In this document: piece by piece, positions 13,972-27,271 of the stretch
Position numbering within the stretch: position 1 is the stretch's first letter
Layout of the letters: each line of letters begins with the position of its first letter
NCBI RefSeq assembly: GCF_900100855.1
Contig: NZ_FNCB01000011.1
Span: 21,321 to 85,320 of the forward strand
Source: Idiomarina zobellii
GTDB taxonomy: Bacteria > Pseudomonadota > Gammaproteobacteria > Enterobacterales > Alteromonadaceae
Direction: 5' to 3'
DNA: 64,000 bases
Translations under genes and position numbers: made by a program
The notes under the pieces: generated by a model
Told to the model about the DNA's origin: nothing
Databases searched by the model: none
Seen by the model: only the letters and a program-made list of their open reading frames with translations

Positions 13972-14571
13972 ATGACAAATAATGCGCCAGAACGGTGTTC
14001 ATGGTGTGAATCTGCTGACGATTACCGAGCTTATCACGACAATGTCTGGGGCAGACCAGTCAGTGACCCGCAAGAGCTCTTTGCTAAGCTTTGCCTGGAC
14101 GGGCAGCAAGCAGGTCTCAGCTGGATAACCATTTTGCGCAAACAAGCTGGCTACGAGAATGCTTTTTTAAACTTTAACCCACAAGCTATTGTGGCAATGA
14201 GTGACGAAGATAAAGAAGCGCTGTACACCAATAGTGATATTATTCGCAGTAAGAAGAAAATAGACGCCATTTTTACCAACGCTGAAGCTTATTTAAAGCT
14301 GGAAGAGCAGGGTATTAAGTTTGAACAGTGGTTATGGTCTTTTGTTGGCGGAAAGCCCGTTATTAACAAGTACAAAACACAAGCGGAAATCCCCACGGAA
14401 ACCGAAGCCTCGAGAACAATGGCAAAAGCGTTGAAAAAGGCGGGATTCAAGTTCGTTGGCCCCACCATTTGCTATGCTTTTATGCAAGCAGTTGGTATGG
14501 TTAACGACCATGTTATCAGTTGTCATTGTTACGAGCCCGTCGTAAAACAGATGAAACAATTTACGTTATAG
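13972..14571 (+). CDS. tag: DNA-3-methyladenine glycosylase I
   Basis: Tag excises 3-methyladenine from alkylated DNA. The protein has the family start [21 protein letters not shown], the Zn-binding Cys/His residues at both ends ([14 protein letters not shown]) and [18 protein letters not shown]. The ATG at 13972 is preferred over an in-frame TTG at 13954 because AGGGGA lies just before it; that gives 199 residues. The next gene begins 26 bp downstream. Confidence 0.94.
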   Translation: MTNNAPERCSWCESADDYRAYHDNVWGRPVSDPQELFAKLCLDGQQAGLSWITILRKQAGYENAFLNFNPQAIVAMSDEDKEALYTNSDIIRSKKKIDAIFTNAEAYLKLEEQGIKFEQWLWSFVGGKPVINKYKTQAEIPTETEASRTMAKALKKAGFKFVGPTICYAFMQAVGMVNDHVISCHCYEPVVKQMKQFTL

Positions 14572-14597
14572 AACGTTGTCAAAAGAGCGAAGGAAGA

Positions 14598-15089
14598 ATG
14601 ATTGAAATAACACTGGCGGATTACAATAATCCCAAACATCGCAGCGCTGTTATCGCTATGCTCGACGCTTATGCAAAAGACCCAATGGGCGGCGGCGAAG
14701 GCATTTCAGACGAAGTGAAAGAAAACCTGATAGATGAAATGGCAAAAAGAGACCATGTCTTTTCGTTGCTGGCCTACGATGGCGATATCCCGGTTGGCGT
14801 TGCAAACTGTGTGGAAGGCTTCTCAACCTTTGCAGCAAAACCACTAATGAACATTCATGACATAGCCGTTATTCCAGAGTACCGGGGACAGGGCGTTGCG
14901 CGTAAACTGCTGGAAGAAGTGAAAACACTGGCAGAATTCCGTGGCTGCGTGAAGCTGACTCTAGAAGTGCTGGAGAACAATGACCGTGCTAAGCAAGCCT
15001 ATAAAAACTTTGGCTTCGAACCCTACGAACTGGGTGAAGTTGGTCAGGCTGAGTTCTGGGAAATGTACTTAAATAAAGATAAAGCCTGA
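14598..15089 (+). CDS. GNAT-family N-acetyltransferase
   Basis: A 163-residue acetyltransferase of the GCN5 superfamily; the substrate is unknown. The acetyl-CoA site IHDIAVIPEYRGQGVARKLL (motif A with R/Q-x-x-G-x-A) and the motif B segment LEVLENNDRAKQAYKNFGFE are clear. ATG 14598 has an AGGAAG ribosome site; a longer in-frame start (TTG 14520) would run into tag and is rejected. It is probably cotranscribed with tag, but no functional link is evident. Confidence 0.88.
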   Translation: MIEITLADYNNPKHRSAVIAMLDAYAKDPMGGGEGISDEVKENLIDEMAKRDHVFSLLAYDGDIPVGVANCVEGFSTFAAKPLMNIHDIAVIPEYRGQGVARKLLEEVKTLAEFRGCVKLTLEVLENNDRAKQAYKNFGFEPYELGEVGQAEFWEMYLNKDKA

Positions 15090-15108
15090 TACCTAAACGT
15101 CAGGCTTT
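15081..15108. terminator. Terminator between GNAT gene and tusA
   Basis: AAAGCCTGA and TCAGGCTTT form a 9-bp stem between convergent genes, overlapping the GNAT stop and abutting tusA. The T-run is short, so termination may be modest. Confidence 0.6.
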
Positions 15109-15347
15109 TAGTGGGATTTCCTAACCCAGTAGCGGTAAGGTATCTCTTCGGTTTCAGAGCCCACTAGTTCATGCTCCATAAACTCGCAAAAGCCCGGAAT
15201 ATCCCGGGTTGTTGCGGGATCATCCGCTATAATCAGTAACACCTCGCCAACTTCCATCTTACGAATTGCCGCACGAACTAACATTACGGGCTCCGGGCAT
15301 TTAAGGCCAAGGGTATCGAGTTCTTTGTCGCAGTTAATCTGGGTCAT
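15108..15347 (-). CDS. tusA: Sulfur carrier protein TusA
   Basis: A 79-residue TusA/SirA-like protein with the sulfur-accepting CPEP motif ([16 protein letters not shown]). TusA takes persulfide sulfur from IscS and passes it on for 2-thiouridine synthesis at tRNA wobble positions. The length and the C-terminal YRYWVRK pattern match E. coli TusA. It is transcribed alone, convergent with the GNAT gene. Confidence 0.95.
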   Translation of the reverse strand: MTQINCDKELDTLGLKCPEPVMLVRAAIRKMEVGEVLLIIADDPATTRDIPGFCEFMEHELVGSETEEIPYRYWVRKSH

Positions 15348-15384
15348 GACTTCTTTAAAAGACGTTAGGTGAAATTGGCGAGTA

Positions 15385-15595
15385 GTTTAACACTTTCGCA
15401 ACTAAGAGGTGAGGGGGGAGTGATGGATTGCACCGCTGTTTGTTGGCGGGAAATACTCAGAAACTGTCTGCAGCCATGGATGGCTGCAGTCAAGCCCCTA
15501 GGGAAGGGTTTACGGCGTGTTTCTGAGTATTTCCTGACAATAAAAAGGGGCGAGCCTTCGCTCCCCCCTTCCTAAAAGCGGTTAAAGTGTTAAAC
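15385..15595. repeat. Nested inverted-repeat element between tusA and fadA
   Basis: This non-coding stretch is built of concentric inverted repeats. From outside in they are GTTTAACACTT (15385-15395) with its complement (15585-15595), AGGGGGGAG (15412-15420) with CTCCCCCCT (15561-15569), GGAAATACTCAGAAAC (15449-15464) with its complement (15519-15534), and a central 9-bp stem with a TGGA loop (15468-15489). No coding sequence is evident. It resembles a dispersed REP/MITE-like element. The right part (GGGGCGAGCCTTCGCTCCCC-like hairpin) could also act as a fadBA terminator. Confidence 0.6.
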
Positions 15596-15617
15596 CGCTC
15601 TAGTTTTGCTGTTTCTT

Positions 15618-18958
<3,341 letters not shown>

Positions 18959-19045
18959 CTTGGGTCTCCCACGACTTCCATTAATTTGTTGCTGTAAAGA
19001 AACTGATTCTGTTATAGCTTTGGGTTAAGGTAGAGAGAGTTTGGC

Positions 19046-21055
19046 GTGAATACGCTAATTTTTCAACGGTTATTTAAACATGCGTTTGAATTAATGAACA
19101 AGCAGTCGTTTATCCTACGTTACAGTCGTCCTTTTATTTTCGCTTGCGCAGTTGCTATAGGCGGGCTTTCGCATGCAGAGCCGGCGGTTACCGAAGTGAT
19201 GGGGTCAGAGCAGCGGGAACAGCAACGAGAACTCTTTAAAAAGGCAGAGTACGCAGCCAAAAGAGGGCGTTTAAATGAGTACCGGCAGTTACTCAAAGAG
19301 CTTGAGGGCTACCCTTTAAAACCTTATCTGGAGCTTGCTCGTCTGGAGCAGGTGGGGTACTTAGCCAACGAAGACAGAGTGTTAAAGTTCCTTGAAGATT
19401 ATGAAGGCACGCCACTGGATTGGCAGCTGCGCCAACCCTGGTTAAGTTATCTGGCTGGCGAAGACGAGCACAAACGCTTCATTCGCGACTTTAGACACCC
19501 CGGAACCCTCACTCATCGCTGCCAGTTTATTCATGCGCGCCGTAAACAGGGCTTAGAAGACGGCTCCTTCAAGCGACAGGTCGACGCTATTTGGCAGCAT
19601 GGCTTCTCTCTGCCTCAAGCCTGCGACCCAATATTAAAAGAATGGACTGAATTAGGCGGGCGCACAGACGAGTTGGTATGGAAGCGCCTGAGATTGGCTG
19701 CTACCAGTGGTAATGCAACACTTATTCCCTATTTAACCGGGCTTTTGCCTGAACTGCAGCAATACCTGGGTGAGTTTTATCATAAAGTGCGATACTCACC
19801 GGCTGCTTTAGAGGATGAAAGTTGGTTTAAAGGGCGCTATCCAATCAAAGAGGCTGAAATTGCCACTTTCGGCTTGAAGAAGCTTATTTGGCGTGATGAG
19901 AATATCGCTTTACGAGTGTACGAAAAGCTAAAAGAACACCTTCCTTTTTCAAACGAGCAGTTTGCAGATATTGCTGAGGAGTTTGCCGTTGCCCTTAGCT
20001 TAAATGACCATCCAGAAGCTCGCATCTGGCATTCGCGAGTACCACCTGAAGCATTGAATGAAAGGGTGTTGCAGTGGCGGTTAGCGGTGCATTTAAAGGA
20101 TAATGATTTTGAAGGGCTAAGAACGGTTATCAACGCGTTGCCTATTGCCATAAAACAAGGGAACCAGTGGCGTTATTGGCTGGCGCGTAGTGAGGAAAAG
20201 CTTGGGAATGAGCTTGTCGCGCAGGAGCTTTATGAGGACTTATCAGACGAGCGTCATTATTATGGCTTTTTAGCGGCCGCGCGATTGCAAAAGCCTATTA
20301 GCCTCGAGCAGGAAAAGCTGGAAGTAAGCGTACTTCAGTTAGAGCAGGTGCGCAGTCACCCCAGTGTCCAGCGGGCTTACGAGTTTATTCAGCTCGAACG
20401 TTGGGTGGATGCTCGCAGAGAATGGAACCATCTACTGACCCAACTCGACGGTGAAGAGCAAAAAGTTGCTGCGTATTTGGCAAGTGAGTGGGGGTGGCAC
20501 GATCAAGCCATTTGGACACTCGCACAAATCGGTCACTTCGACGCCGTTGGTATTCGCTTTCCGCTGGCCTATCAGGATATTTTAAGTCGAGCATCTCAGG
20601 CTGCAGGAATCGACGAAGAGTGGGCTTTGGCGATAACCCGGCGAGAAAGTGCGTTTCGACACGATGCTTATTCAAGCGCGGGCGCGCGGGGGCTTATGCA
20701 AATACTGCCAAGTACCGCTAAAAAGCTTGATGGAAAGGGCAATTGGCGACGCCTGAATAACCCTTCAGTTAATGTGCGTTTGGGCACTTATTATTTAGGC
20801 CGTTTAAAGCATCGTTTCGAAAACAATTGGTTACTGGCAACGGCGAGCTATAACGCGGGCTACTACCGGGTGAAAGAGTGGCTGCCGGAAGAGCCTATGG
20901 AAGCAGATGCATGGATTGAAACAATACCCTATTATGAAACAAGAGATTACGTTAAAGCGGTATTAAGTTATCAGCAGATTTATCGGATGTTAGGTGGTAA
21001 AGACGATAATTTATTTGAAGACGTGATAGACATGAAAATTGTTGGTTCAGAATAG
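19046..21055 (+). CDS. slt: Soluble lytic murein transglycosylase
   Basis: Slt70-type enzyme that cleaves peptidoglycan glycan strands to 1,6-anhydro products in the periplasm. The 669 residues comprise an N-terminal export signal (hydrophobic FIFACAVAIGGLSHA), a long alpha-superhelical U/L domain and the C-terminal lysozyme-like domain. Catalytic Glu is about residue 534 (TRRESAFRHDAYSSAGARG), followed by GLMQILPSTAK and ATASYNAGYYRV. The listed start is a GTG with a weak ribosome site; the ATG at 19094 (MNKQSFILRYS) would give a more usual signal peptide. Confidence 0.92.
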   Translation: MNTLIFQRLFKHAFELMNKQSFILRYSRPFIFACAVAIGGLSHAEPAVTEVMGSEQREQQRELFKKAEYAAKRGRLNEYRQLLKELEGYPLKPYLELARLEQVGYLANEDRVLKFLEDYEGTPLDWQLRQPWLSYLAGEDEHKRFIRDFRHPGTLTHRCQFIHARRKQGLEDGSFKRQVDAIWQHGFSLPQACDPILKEWTELGGRTDELVWKRLRLAATSGNATLIPYLTGLLPELQQYLGEFYHKVRYSPAALEDESWFKGRYPIKEAEIATFGLKKLIWRDENIALRVYEKLKEHLPFSNEQFADIAEEFAVALSLNDHPEARIWHSRVPPEALNERVLQWRLAVHLKDNDFEGLRTVINALPIAIKQGNQWRYWLARSEEKLGNELVAQELYEDLSDERHYYGFLAAARLQKPISLEQEKLEVSVLQLEQVRSHPSVQRAYEFIQLERWVDARREWNHLLTQLDGEEQKVAAYLASEWGWHDQAIWTLAQIGHFDAVGIRFPLAYQDILSRASQAAGIDEEWALAITRRESAFRHDAYSSAGARGLMQILPSTAKKLDGKGNWRRLNNPSVNVRLGTYYLGRLKHRFENNWLLATASYNAGYYRVKEWLPEEPMEADAWIETIPYYETRDYVKAVLSYQQIYRMLGGKDDNLFEDVIDMKIVGSE

Positions 21056-21064
21056 GACGACTTT

Positions 21065-22414
21065 ATGACCACATCGGCCGGTTTATGGCGGTTGTTTCAA
21101 AGCCACATTGATGAATTGCAAAAGCGTGCAGAGCGCTTGTTAGAAAGAGAGAATTTAGAGTTACTCGCGATTCATTCAGGTCAGCAAAAGCGCTGGTTTC
21201 TGGATGACATGAATTACCCGTTTAGAGCGAACCCTCACTTCAAAGCATGGTGTCCAGAAACGCAATTACCGAACGCCTGGATTATCGTTCAACCAAAAAC
21301 AAAGCCGACCTTGGTTTTGCTGGCAGCTGATGATTTTTGGCATACCGTTAAATCGGTTGAGTCTGAAGATTGGACCGCGGCGTTCCACGTGGAACATTTA
21401 AAAACACCTGAAGCTATAGAAACGCTGTTACCTTATGACAAAAAGCACGCCGCTTATATTGGTGAGCATATCGAGGTGGCTAAAGCTTTAGGTTTTGACA
21501 ATATCAATCCAGACCCGGTATTACACTTTTTCCATTATCACCGGTTATTTAAAACCGATTACGAACTTGCCTGTTTAGAAGAGGCGAATGAACTCGCCGC
21601 ACGAGGGCACATAGCGGCAGCTGAGGCTTTTGCTGAGGGTGCCTCTGAATTTGAGTGCTTACTGAGCTATATGTCAGAAACTAAGCAAGGCCAGAACGAG
21701 GTGCCATACAGCCACATTATTGGTCAGAATAAAAATGCGAGTGTGCTGCATCACTGGCAGCTTGCTACTGCAAATAAAACACCGTTGCGCTCAATGCTTG
21801 TTGATGCTGGCGCGGAGGTTTGCGGATACGCGGCAGACATTTCCCGGACTTGGTCGTACGAACATAACGAATACGAAGAGCTCATTGTGGCTGTCGATCA
21901 GATTACGTTGGCGCTGATTGATAAGTTGAAGCCTGGTGTCAGTTTCCCTGACTTGCACAAGCTTGCTCACGAACAAATAGCCAACTTGTTGTTTGCGTTT
22001 GGCTTTGTTCGTTGTAGTCCTGAGCAAATGATTGAAGAGGGCATTACAACGGTCTTTTTCCCGCATGGCTTAGGACATCCACTGGGTTTACAAGTCCATG
22101 ATGTTGGCGCGGCACAGGCTGATGAGCGGGGCACTCCTATTCCGTCGCCTCAAGGTCAACTCACGCTGCGGACAACACGAACGGTTGAAGCAAGGCAGGT
22201 TTATACCATAGAGCCCGGCATCTACTTTATTGAACCTTTGCTGAATAAGCTGGCGTCGTCGAATAAAAAACACCTGATTAACTGGAAGCGTGTCGACGAG
22301 TTTCGCCCGTTCGGTGGCGTTCGAATTGAAGATAACATTGTGGTGTACCGTGAAAAAAATGATAACTTAACGCGCCGAACAGAACTGAAAGACTTTAAAT
22401 TTAAGGTGGGCTAA
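21065..22414 (+). CDS. pepQ: Xaa-Pro dipeptidase (prolidase)
   Basis: M24B metallopeptidase hydrolysing X-Pro dipeptides; related Alteromonas enzymes also hydrolyse organophosphates. The 449-residue length matches PepQ. Metal ligands are visible in LVDAGAEVCGYAADISRTW (two Asp), GLGHPLGLQVHDVG (His), YTIEPGIYF (Glu) and GGVRIEDN (Glu). It is followed 2 bp later by yigZ, as in E. coli. A parS-like palindrome lies inside the gene (F-H-V-E-H). Confidence 0.95.
   Translation: MTTSAGLWRLFQSHIDELQKRAERLLERENLELLAIHSGQQKRWFLDDMNYPFRANPHFKAWCPETQLPNAWIIVQPKTKPTLVLLAADDFWHTVKSVESEDWTAAFHVEHLKTPEAIETLLPYDKKHAAYIGEHIEVAKALGFDNINPDPVLHFFHYHRLFKTDYELACLEEANELAARGHIAAAEAFAEGASEFECLLSYMSETKQGQNEVPYSHIIGQNKNASVLHHWQLATANKTPLRSMLVDAGAEVCGYAADISRTWSYEHNEYEELIVAVDQITLALIDKLKPGVSFPDLHKLAHEQIANLLFAFGFVRCSPEQMIEEGITTVFFPHGLGHPLGLQVHDVGAAQADERGTPIPSPQGQLTLRTTRTVEARQVYTIEPGIYFIEPLLNKLASSNKKHLINWKRVDEFRPFGGVRIEDNIVVYREKNDNLTRRTELKDFKFKVG
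21382..21395. other. parS-like ParB binding site 3 (inside pepQ)
   Basis: GTTCCACGTGGAAC is a perfect 14-bp palindrome with the same core as the two sites in recF (the 16-mer has one mismatch at its first base). It is again read in frame as F-H-V-E-H. It lies about 13 kb from site 2. Confidence 0.65.
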
Positions 22415-22415
22415 G

Positions 22416-23042
22416 TTGTCGGACGATAGCTATTTAATTGCAATAAGTGATGCTGAAGCAGAAATTGAAGTGAAAGGCAGTCGGTTTATAGCGTGTATAA
22501 GCCCTGCGAAAACCCCTGAAGAAGCAAGCGACTTCAAAGAGTCAGTTAAGAAGCGCTACCCAAAAGCGAGCCACTATTGCACGGCTTCGGTATTTGGTCA
22601 CCCTAATGACAGCAACGGTTATGCTTATAGTGATGACGGTGAGCCCTCTGGAACGGCTGGCCGGCCTATGTTGATGGCTCTGTCAGACGTCGGTATAGGA
22701 CAGGTAACTGCTGTGGTTGTTCGATACTTTGGGGGAACGAAGTTAGGCACAGGCGGTCTTCAGCGAGCCTATAAAGATGCGGTACTTGAAGCTTTGCCTG
22801 ACTTAGCTGCCGAAACCTTAATATTCAAAAAGCCTTTTTCAGTCAATTTTGACTATACCGACCAAGGCGCTGTTGAGCCGCTTTTTGAGCGTTATGACGC
22901 TGAGGTTTGGGAAGCTGAATACAGCGATATTATTAAACAAGAAGTACGAATAGAGCCGTCTAAGGTTGATGAACTACAGGAAAAACTAAAGGCCGCCACA
23001 CAAGGGCGTGTGCAACTGCGGCCTTATGAACCCATCGATTAA
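22416..23042 (+). CDS. yigZ: IMPACT-family protein YigZ
   Basis: A 208-residue UPF0029/IMPACT protein with the conserved [16 protein letters not shown] start, [34 protein letters not shown] and [16 protein letters not shown] blocks, and a ferredoxin-like C-terminal domain. The biochemical role is not settled. Translation seems to start at TTG 22416, 2 bp after pepQ, with an upstream AAGGTGGG ribosome site inside pepQ. Its stop codon overlaps that of convergent trkA. Confidence 0.93.
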   Translation: MSDDSYLIAISDAEAEIEVKGSRFIACISPAKTPEEASDFKESVKKRYPKASHYCTASVFGHPNDSNGYAYSDDGEPSGTAGRPMLMALSDVGIGQVTAVVVRYFGGTKLGTGGLQRAYKDAVLEALPDLAAETLIFKKPFSVNFDYTDQGAVEPLFERYDAEVWEAEYSDIIKQEVRIEPSKVDELQEKLKAATQGRVQLRPYEPID

Positions 23043-24415
23043 AAGAACATTGCACTGGGTTGGAAAACTCGCTCAACCTGATCAATGTACTTCTTATCCA
23101 GTAAGAACAGAATAACGTGGTCGTCCGAATGAATGATGGTTTCACTGTGTGCCATAAGCACCTCGTTACCACGCACGATTGCGCCAATGGTCGTACCCGG
23201 TGGTAATTTGATGTCTTTAATGGCTTTACCAACCACTTTTGAGGTGTCTTGGTCGCCGTGCGCGATGGCTTCAATAGCTTCCGCAGCACCTTTTCGCAGT
23301 GAATAAACGTTAACAATATCGCCTCGACGGACATGAGTCAGTAATGCCGACACGGTTGCCCGTTGCGGCGAAATGGCAATATCAATTTCTCCGCCTTGCA
23401 CTAAATCGACATAAGCGCTGCGTTGAATAAGCACCATGGTTTTGCGAGCGCCCATACGTTTAGCCAGCATAGCCGACATGATATTCGCTTCATCGTCGTT
23501 GGTGACGGCAATGAAAACATCAATGTCTTCAACGTGTTCTTCTTCTAATAGCTTTTGGTCAGACGCATCACCACGGAAAATTAGGGTGTGCTCCAGGCGC
23601 TGCGACAACTCCTCAGCTCGCGCTTCCGAGCGTTCAATCAGCTTAACCCGATGATCACTTTCAAGCTGCTTCGCTAAGCCTGCACCAATATTACCGCCTC
23701 CAACAATCATAATTCGGCGATACTTGTCTTCAAGCTTTTGCAGCTCTTGCATGACTGTACTAATGTGTCGGGTATCCGCGATGAAGAATATTTCATCGTC
23801 GGCTTCAATAACCGTTGTTCCGGTGGGGCGAATAGGCTTACCTTGACGGTAAATGGCTGCGACACGGGTGTCGATATTGGGGATGTGCTCGCGCAAGGTG
23901 GAAATAGCATGCCCCACCAGCTTACCGCCATAATAGGCTTTTACGGCAACGAGAGACGCACGGCCACCGGCAAACTCCATAACCTGTAAAGCGCCGGGGT
24001 AGTCAATAAGTCGCTTAATGTAATTGGTAACGAGCTGCTCGGGTGAAATGATGTTATCGACCGGCGCATCCTGGTTGTGAAACAGCTGATCTTTGTAGCG
24101 AATGTATTCTTCTGAGCGAATCCGCGCTATTTTCTTCGGCGTATTAAAAATGGAGTAGGCGACCTGGCAGGCAATCATGTTGGTCTCATCGCTGCTGGTT
24201 ACAGCAATAAGCAGGTCGGCGTCGTCTGCCCCCGCTCGTCTTAAAACGTCGGGGTGAGCACCGTTGCCTGCTACCACACGCAGATCATATTTGTCCTGCA
24301 AGTCGTCTAGCAAATCGGCATTTGTGTCGACAATGGTAATATCGTTGCGCTCGCCAACTAAGTTCTCAGCAAGCGTGCCTCCAACCTGACCAACCCCAAG
24401 TATGATAATTTTCAT
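23039..24415 (-). CDS. trkA: Trk potassium uptake regulator TrkA
   Basis: Peripheral NAD-binding subunit that gates the TrkH/TrkG potassium channels. The 458 residues form two RCK units, each with a Rossmann site ([18 protein letters not shown] at the start; [14 protein letters not shown] near 234) and a TrkA_C domain. The start overlaps rsmB by 4 bp. trkA-rsmB-fmt-def is a conserved order. No trkH is nearby. Confidence 0.96.
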   Translation of the reverse strand: MKIIILGVGQVGGTLAENLVGERNDITIVDTNADLLDDLQDKYDLRVVAGNGAHPDVLRRAGADDADLLIAVTSSDETNMIACQVAYSIFNTPKKIARIRSEEYIRYKDQLFHNQDAPVDNIISPEQLVTNYIKRLIDYPGALQVMEFAGGRASLVAVKAYYGGKLVGHAISTLREHIPNIDTRVAAIYRQGKPIRPTGTTVIEADDEIFFIADTRHISTVMQELQKLEDKYRRIMIVGGGNIGAGLAKQLESDHRVKLIERSEARAEELSQRLEHTLIFRGDASDQKLLEEEHVEDIDVFIAVTNDDEANIMSAMLAKRMGARKTMVLIQRSAYVDLVQGGEIDIAISPQRATVSALLTHVRRGDIVNVYSLRKGAAEAIEAIAHGDQDTSKVVGKAIKDIKLPPGTTIGAIVRGNEVLMAHSETIIHSDDHVILFLLDKKYIDQVERVFQPSAMFF

Positions 24416-25740
24416 TGTGCTTTTTTGAGTCTCGCGTAAAAGAATCCGTCGCCGTCAGCTTCACCGGGTAAAATTTGCAACATGTCCCGATTCGCCTCTA
24501 TGGGTATGAGAGTAGCATCGCTGTGCTGTTTTAGGAAAGCCCCAACCTGCGTTTGGTTTTCATCTCGTAATATAGAGCACGTCGCGTACAGAAGTTCGCC
24601 GCCAGGCGCTAATGTTTCCCATAACGCCCTCAATATTTTGCCCTGAAGCTCTGCAAGCTCGCTTATGTCGCTCTGGCGGCGCAACCATTTGATATCGGGG
24701 TGACGACGAATAACGCCGGTCGCCGAGCAGGGGGCGTCTAATAATATACGGTCAAAGGACTTGCCGTCCCACCAGGCAGAGGTATCTGCTGCGTCTGCGC
24801 AATGAACCTCTGCGAAGAGCTGCTGACGCGTTAAGTTCTCTTTAATGCGTTCTATTCGGTTTGCATCGAGTTCAACCGCTTGAACGGGGTAATCGAAAGC
24901 GTGTCTTTCCAACAGATGCAACAATTTACCGCCCGGCGCTGCACAACAGTCGAGAACACGATGACTGGCGTCCACGTTCAAATAATCTGCCGCAAGTTGG
25001 GCGGAACGATCTTGTACGGAAACGGCACCTTCGTGGAAACCGGGAAGTTTATCAACAGAGCAGGGGGTTAACAGTCTAATGGCGTTACGGGCCTGAGGGT
25101 CTGCAACCGCTTCTATGCCCTCGGCTTGCAGCTGACGAAGATAATCATCACGAGAAAACTGCCGCTCATTGACCCGCAGCCACATTGGCGGATGCTGGTT
25201 ATTTTCCCGAAGAATGACCTCTGTCTTATTACCGTGGTCGTGTTCGAGCTGCTGAACCAGCCAGCGCGGGTGATTTTGGTTGTTGTCTTCAGGTAATTGG
25301 CGTTCAAAGTTGTCGTTTGCCTCGGGCGCTTCTCGCAACAGCTGGCGTAACACCCCGTTAACCAAGGCTTTGTTATTCCGCTTTTTTAAAACGGCAGCCG
25401 ATTCAACCGTTGCGCTGACGGTTGCATGGTCTTTTATCCGCTGGCAATAGAGCTGATAAGCACCGACCAGCAACAGATAATGCAGAATCTTAAGCTTACC
25501 TTTAAGGGGTTGCTGAAGCTTAGCGCCTACTAATTTGTTTAATGTCGGCAGGACACGCAATACACCATAGCTTATTGCACTTGCTAAGCGTTTATCCGAC
25601 GCAGAAAGCGTTGCTGTGGCATTGGGTAAAGCGGTCGATAGAGACTCACCTTTTTCCAACACCTGAAAAAGCGCAGTTGCAGCGGCGGCTCGGCTCGCGG
25701 CTCCTGAGCCTTTACTTTCGGTTTTATTAGGCTCACTCAT
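24412..25740 (-). CDS. rsmB: 16S rRNA m5C967 methyltransferase RsmB
   Basis: RsmB (Sun/Fmu) methylates C967 of 16S rRNA. The 442-residue protein has an N-terminal NusB-like RNA-binding domain and a C-terminal SAM methyltransferase domain with [37 protein letters not shown] and the [10 protein letters not shown] catalytic cysteine. It overlaps fmt and trkA by 4 bp each (ATGA junctions), implying translational coupling. Confidence 0.96.
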   Translation of the reverse strand: MSEPNKTESKGSGAASRAAAATALFQVLEKGESLSTALPNATATLSASDKRLASAISYGVLRVLPTLNKLVGAKLQQPLKGKLKILHYLLLVGAYQLYCQRIKDHATVSATVESAAVLKKRNNKALVNGVLRQLLREAPEANDNFERQLPEDNNQNHPRWLVQQLEHDHGNKTEVILRENNQHPPMWLRVNERQFSRDDYLRQLQAEGIEAVADPQARNAIRLLTPCSVDKLPGFHEGAVSVQDRSAQLAADYLNVDASHRVLDCCAAPGGKLLHLLERHAFDYPVQAVELDANRIERIKENLTRQQLFAEVHCADAADTSAWWDGKSFDRILLDAPCSATGVIRRHPDIKWLRRQSDISELAELQGKILRALWETLAPGGELLYATCSILRDENQTQVGAFLKQHSDATLIPIEANRDMLQILPGEADGDGFFYARLKKAQ

Positions 25741-26684
25741 GATAGCTGTAGGCCTTCAGCAAATACTTTGGCGTAACCGTTTATCAGCGTAGCAGCGGGT
25801 TGTGGTTTCTTGCCCGGCATCTGCGCTTTAGTAATTCTTAGAACACCGTCTCCGGTGGCGACATCAATGCCGTCATTGGAGCTTTGTACGATGGTTCCGG
25901 GAGCCTCCCGGGTTGCTCCTTGTGCAATTTCAGCTTCAAGTATTTTAATGGTTTTCTGTTCACCCAGCTGTTCAGACTCGCACCAACTGACAGGCCAGGG
26001 AGTAAATGCTCGAGTACATCGTTCTATAAAAGCAGCAGACTCATTCCAGTCTATTTTCGCTTCTGCTTTGCTGAGTTTTTTCGCATAGGTGGCTTGTGTA
26101 TCATCCTGAACGGTTGCGTTCGCCTGATATGCATCTAGGTCTCTTAGTGTTTCCACTAACGCTTGTGGCCCAAGCGCTTCCAGCTTCTTATACAGCGATG
26201 CGGAGGTTTCGTTAGGGGCAATTGCGCAGCGCTTTTCCAGTAGTACAGGGCCTGTATCTAACCCTGCTTCCATTTGCATAACAGCAACGCCTGACTCTGT
26301 ATCACCTGCCCATACCGCTCGTTGAATAGGGGCTGCGCCTCGCCATTTTGGTAGCAGTGAGCCGTGAACATTCAGGCAACCTTTAGCGGGAATATCGAGT
26401 ATCGCCTGTGGCAACAGTAAACCATAAGCGACAACAATCATGACATCCGGTTGTAATGCCTGGAGCTGTTGCTGTGCTTCCTCGGTTTTCAGCGACTCGG
26501 GCTGAAATACGGGTAACTGATTGGCTTCAGCCAGCTGCTTAACGGCGCTAGGCTGTAACTTTTTTCCGCGCCCGGCAGGGCGGTCAGGTTGGGTGTAGAC
26601 ACCGACAATATCAAAGTCGGTGTCTAAAAGGTGCGACAAGTGCTGTGCCGCAAAGTCAGGAGTTCCGGCAAAAACGATGCGCAT
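25737..26684 (-). CDS. fmt: Methionyl-tRNA formyltransferase
   Basis: Fmt formylates initiator Met-tRNA with 10-formyl-THF. Of its 315 residues, the start [32 protein letters not shown] and the folate-site block NVHGSLLPKWRGAAPIQRA are diagnostic; a C-terminal OB-like domain follows. It overlaps rsmB by 4 bp and def by 1 bp. Confidence 0.97.
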   Translation of the reverse strand: MRIVFAGTPDFAAQHLSHLLDTDFDIVGVYTQPDRPAGRGKKLQPSAVKQLAEANQLPVFQPESLKTEEAQQQLQALQPDVMIVVAYGLLLPQAILDIPAKGCLNVHGSLLPKWRGAAPIQRAVWAGDTESGVAVMQMEAGLDTGPVLLEKRCAIAPNETSASLYKKLEALGPQALVETLRDLDAYQANATVQDDTQATYAKKLSKAEAKIDWNESAAFIERCTRAFTPWPVSWCESEQLGEQKTIKILEAEIAQGATREAPGTIVQSSNDGIDVATGDGVLRITKAQMPGKKPQPAATLINGYAKVFAEGLQLS

Positions 26685-27208
26685 TATTGGGCTTCCGAAG
26701 CAAACTTCTCTGCTAAACGCTGCTCTTTTTCAAGCTTCTTGCGAATGCGCTCACGTTTCAATGGCGATAGGTAATCTACAAACAGCTTGCCGTTTAAATG
26801 GTCAATTTCGTGCTGGATACAAATAGCCAGTAAGCCTTCTGCATTCATTGAGAACTCTTCACCATTTTTATCCAACGCTTTAACAGTAATGGTTTCGGCC
26901 CGTTCAACTTTGGCGTAAACCCCCGGGAACGACAGGCAGCCCTCGTCATTTTTAAAATGCCCTTCGGCCTTGGTTATTTCCGGATTAATAAAAACCAGTG
27001 GTTCATTTTGATCTTCGCTGCAGTCAGCGACAAACAAACGCTGGTGCACGTCTACTTGCGTCGCCGCAAGTCCTACGCCTTGTTCGTCGTACATGGTTTC
27101 GAACATATCATCGATAACCGCACGGATAGAATCGTCTACTTTCGCAATTGGTTGTGCGACTTTACGTAAACGTTCGTCGGGATATTTAAGAACTGTCATT
27201 TTTGCCAT
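26684..27208 (-). CDS. def: Peptide deformylase
   Basis: Def removes the N-formyl group from nascent proteins, reversing the step made by Fmt from the adjacent gene. Motifs are [20 protein letters not shown] and QHEIDHLNG, with the Cys and two His metal ligands. The ATG at 27208 is chosen because GGAGG lies 6-7 bases upstream; the longer TTG start at 27220 would lie inside that ribosome site. This gives 174 residues. A 63-bp spacer separates it from divergent dprA. Confidence 0.96.
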   Translation of the reverse strand: MAKMTVLKYPDERLRKVAQPIAKVDDSIRAVIDDMFETMYDEQGVGLAATQVDVHQRLFVADCSEDQNEPLVFINPEITKAEGHFKNDEGCLSFPGVYAKVERAETITVKALDKNGEEFSMNAEGLLAICIQHEIDHLNGKLFVDYLSPLKRERIRKKLEKEQRLAEKFASEAQ

Positions 27209-27271
27209 AGAAACCTCCAAAACTTCATCTACCCTATAGTTTACCTTAAATTGACCGGTGAAGGACAGGGC

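Noticed and set aside
14520..14597. Longer N-terminus for the GNAT enzyme
   Set aside because: The TTG start overlaps tag and adds basic residues outside the family pattern; ATG 14598 has a ribosome site.
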